Shown here piece after piece: positions 47,097-47,404 of a stretch of DNA of 47,404 bases; positions within the stretch are counted from its first letter, which is position 1, and each line of letters opens with the position of its first letter. The stretch is from Hymenobacter persicinus (lineage in GTDB: Bacteria; Bacteroidota; Bacteroidia; Cytophagales; Hymenobacteraceae), in assembly GCF_004167665.1 (NCBI RefSeq), contig NZ_SEWE01000036.1, positions 1 to 47,404 of the forward strand, written 5' to 3'. The translations under genes were made by a program, and so were the position numbers. Under the pieces are notes generated by a model, which did not search any database, had not been told where the DNA came from, and saw nothing but the letters and a program-made list of their open reading frames with translations.

Positions 47097-47404
47097 CAAG
47101 AGTCAGAGTTAATGCCAGCAACAGCCGGCGCAAAAACGGCCCGGCGGTCCACGGGCTTTGCTTATAGTACCCCGTTGCCGGGGCCCGGGTTGTCCTGCCC
47201 CGGGCCGGCGGAGCGCGGACGGCGCCCAGAAAAACACCCTCGCGGGGGATTCTACTCCCCGGCACCCGGGGGCAGGACATGACAAAAATCATCCTCTAAG
47301 CCAATGTTCGTCAGGGCATTAATATTTATATGTATGGATATTTGAAACACCGACTATTCCTTCTTCCACCCGGGCCGTTGCGGCCCATTACCCCACTCCG
47401 CCAT
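47097..47404. other. Intergenic region upstream of GH15, 308 bases
   Basis: No gene seen. It contains a GC-rich inverted repeat GGCCCGGG / CCCGGGCC (47182-47189 with 47199-47206), and an AT-rich stretch at 47320-47344 ending in GATATTTG, a near -7 box that may serve a rightward gene beyond the window. Confidence 0.5.

Noticed and set aside
45312..47282. 656-codon frame antisense to the GH15 gene
   Set aside because: Composition artefact; GH15 signature motifs are intact on the minus strand.

Overview
The window is chromosomal DNA of a GC-rich member of the Bacteroidota, most likely Hymenobacter or a close relative in the Cytophagales. The reasons are: two proteins with type IX secretion C-terminal domains (one type A, one CHU_C/gliding-associated type B), paired CarboxypepD_reg/plug/OMP_b-brl_3 outer-membrane receptors, an absence of Shine-Dalgarno sequences before most starts, repeated TAnnTTTG -7 promoter boxes, and the sequence character of GyrB, TopA and the sirtuin. 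The genus is an inference from family resemblance; no database search was run.

Layout. 1-716 (-) is the N-terminal part of a HAMP-array sensor kinase cut by the window edge. 1072-9823 holds topA, a DUF4846 protein, a SIRT5-like sirtuin, a YdjM-type membrane hydrolase and a large outer-membrane protein whose phosphoesterase domain has lost most metal ligands. 10100-11550 is a membrane protein overlapping a LytS/NarL-type histidine kinase. ppx (+) and ppk1 (-) converge on a shared bidirectional terminator, followed by a RidA-like gene, gyrB and a type IX-secreted Asp-box protein, all on the minus strand. 19493-19867 is a minus-strand tRNA cluster (Ser-Pro-Arg in transcription order) with promoter and terminator. 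20061-24875 has batB-batC, a thiolase and a 16-repeat YwqK/MORN_2 protein.

25000-31905 is the most accessory-looking part: two paralogous outer-membrane receptors bracket a stand-alone CarboxypepD_reg protein and a small secreted protein of unknown function. Two copies of one palindromic operator flank the first receptor, two strong hairpins follow the second operator copy, and a different dyad overlaps a canonical promoter in front of the small genes. This is the best candidate for an undescribed regulated system.

32001-38934 holds a DUF2459 protein, a STAS-like protein, hisS, hutH, a type B sorted adhesin-like protein and gpmA. 39029-42855 is a De Ley-Doudoroff D-galactonate operon (aldolase, dehydratase, kinase, lactonase). 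43052-47096 is a fused trehalose-6-phosphate synthase/phosphatase converging with a GH15 glycosidase. No CRISPR array, insertion sequence, prophage or rRNA was seen.
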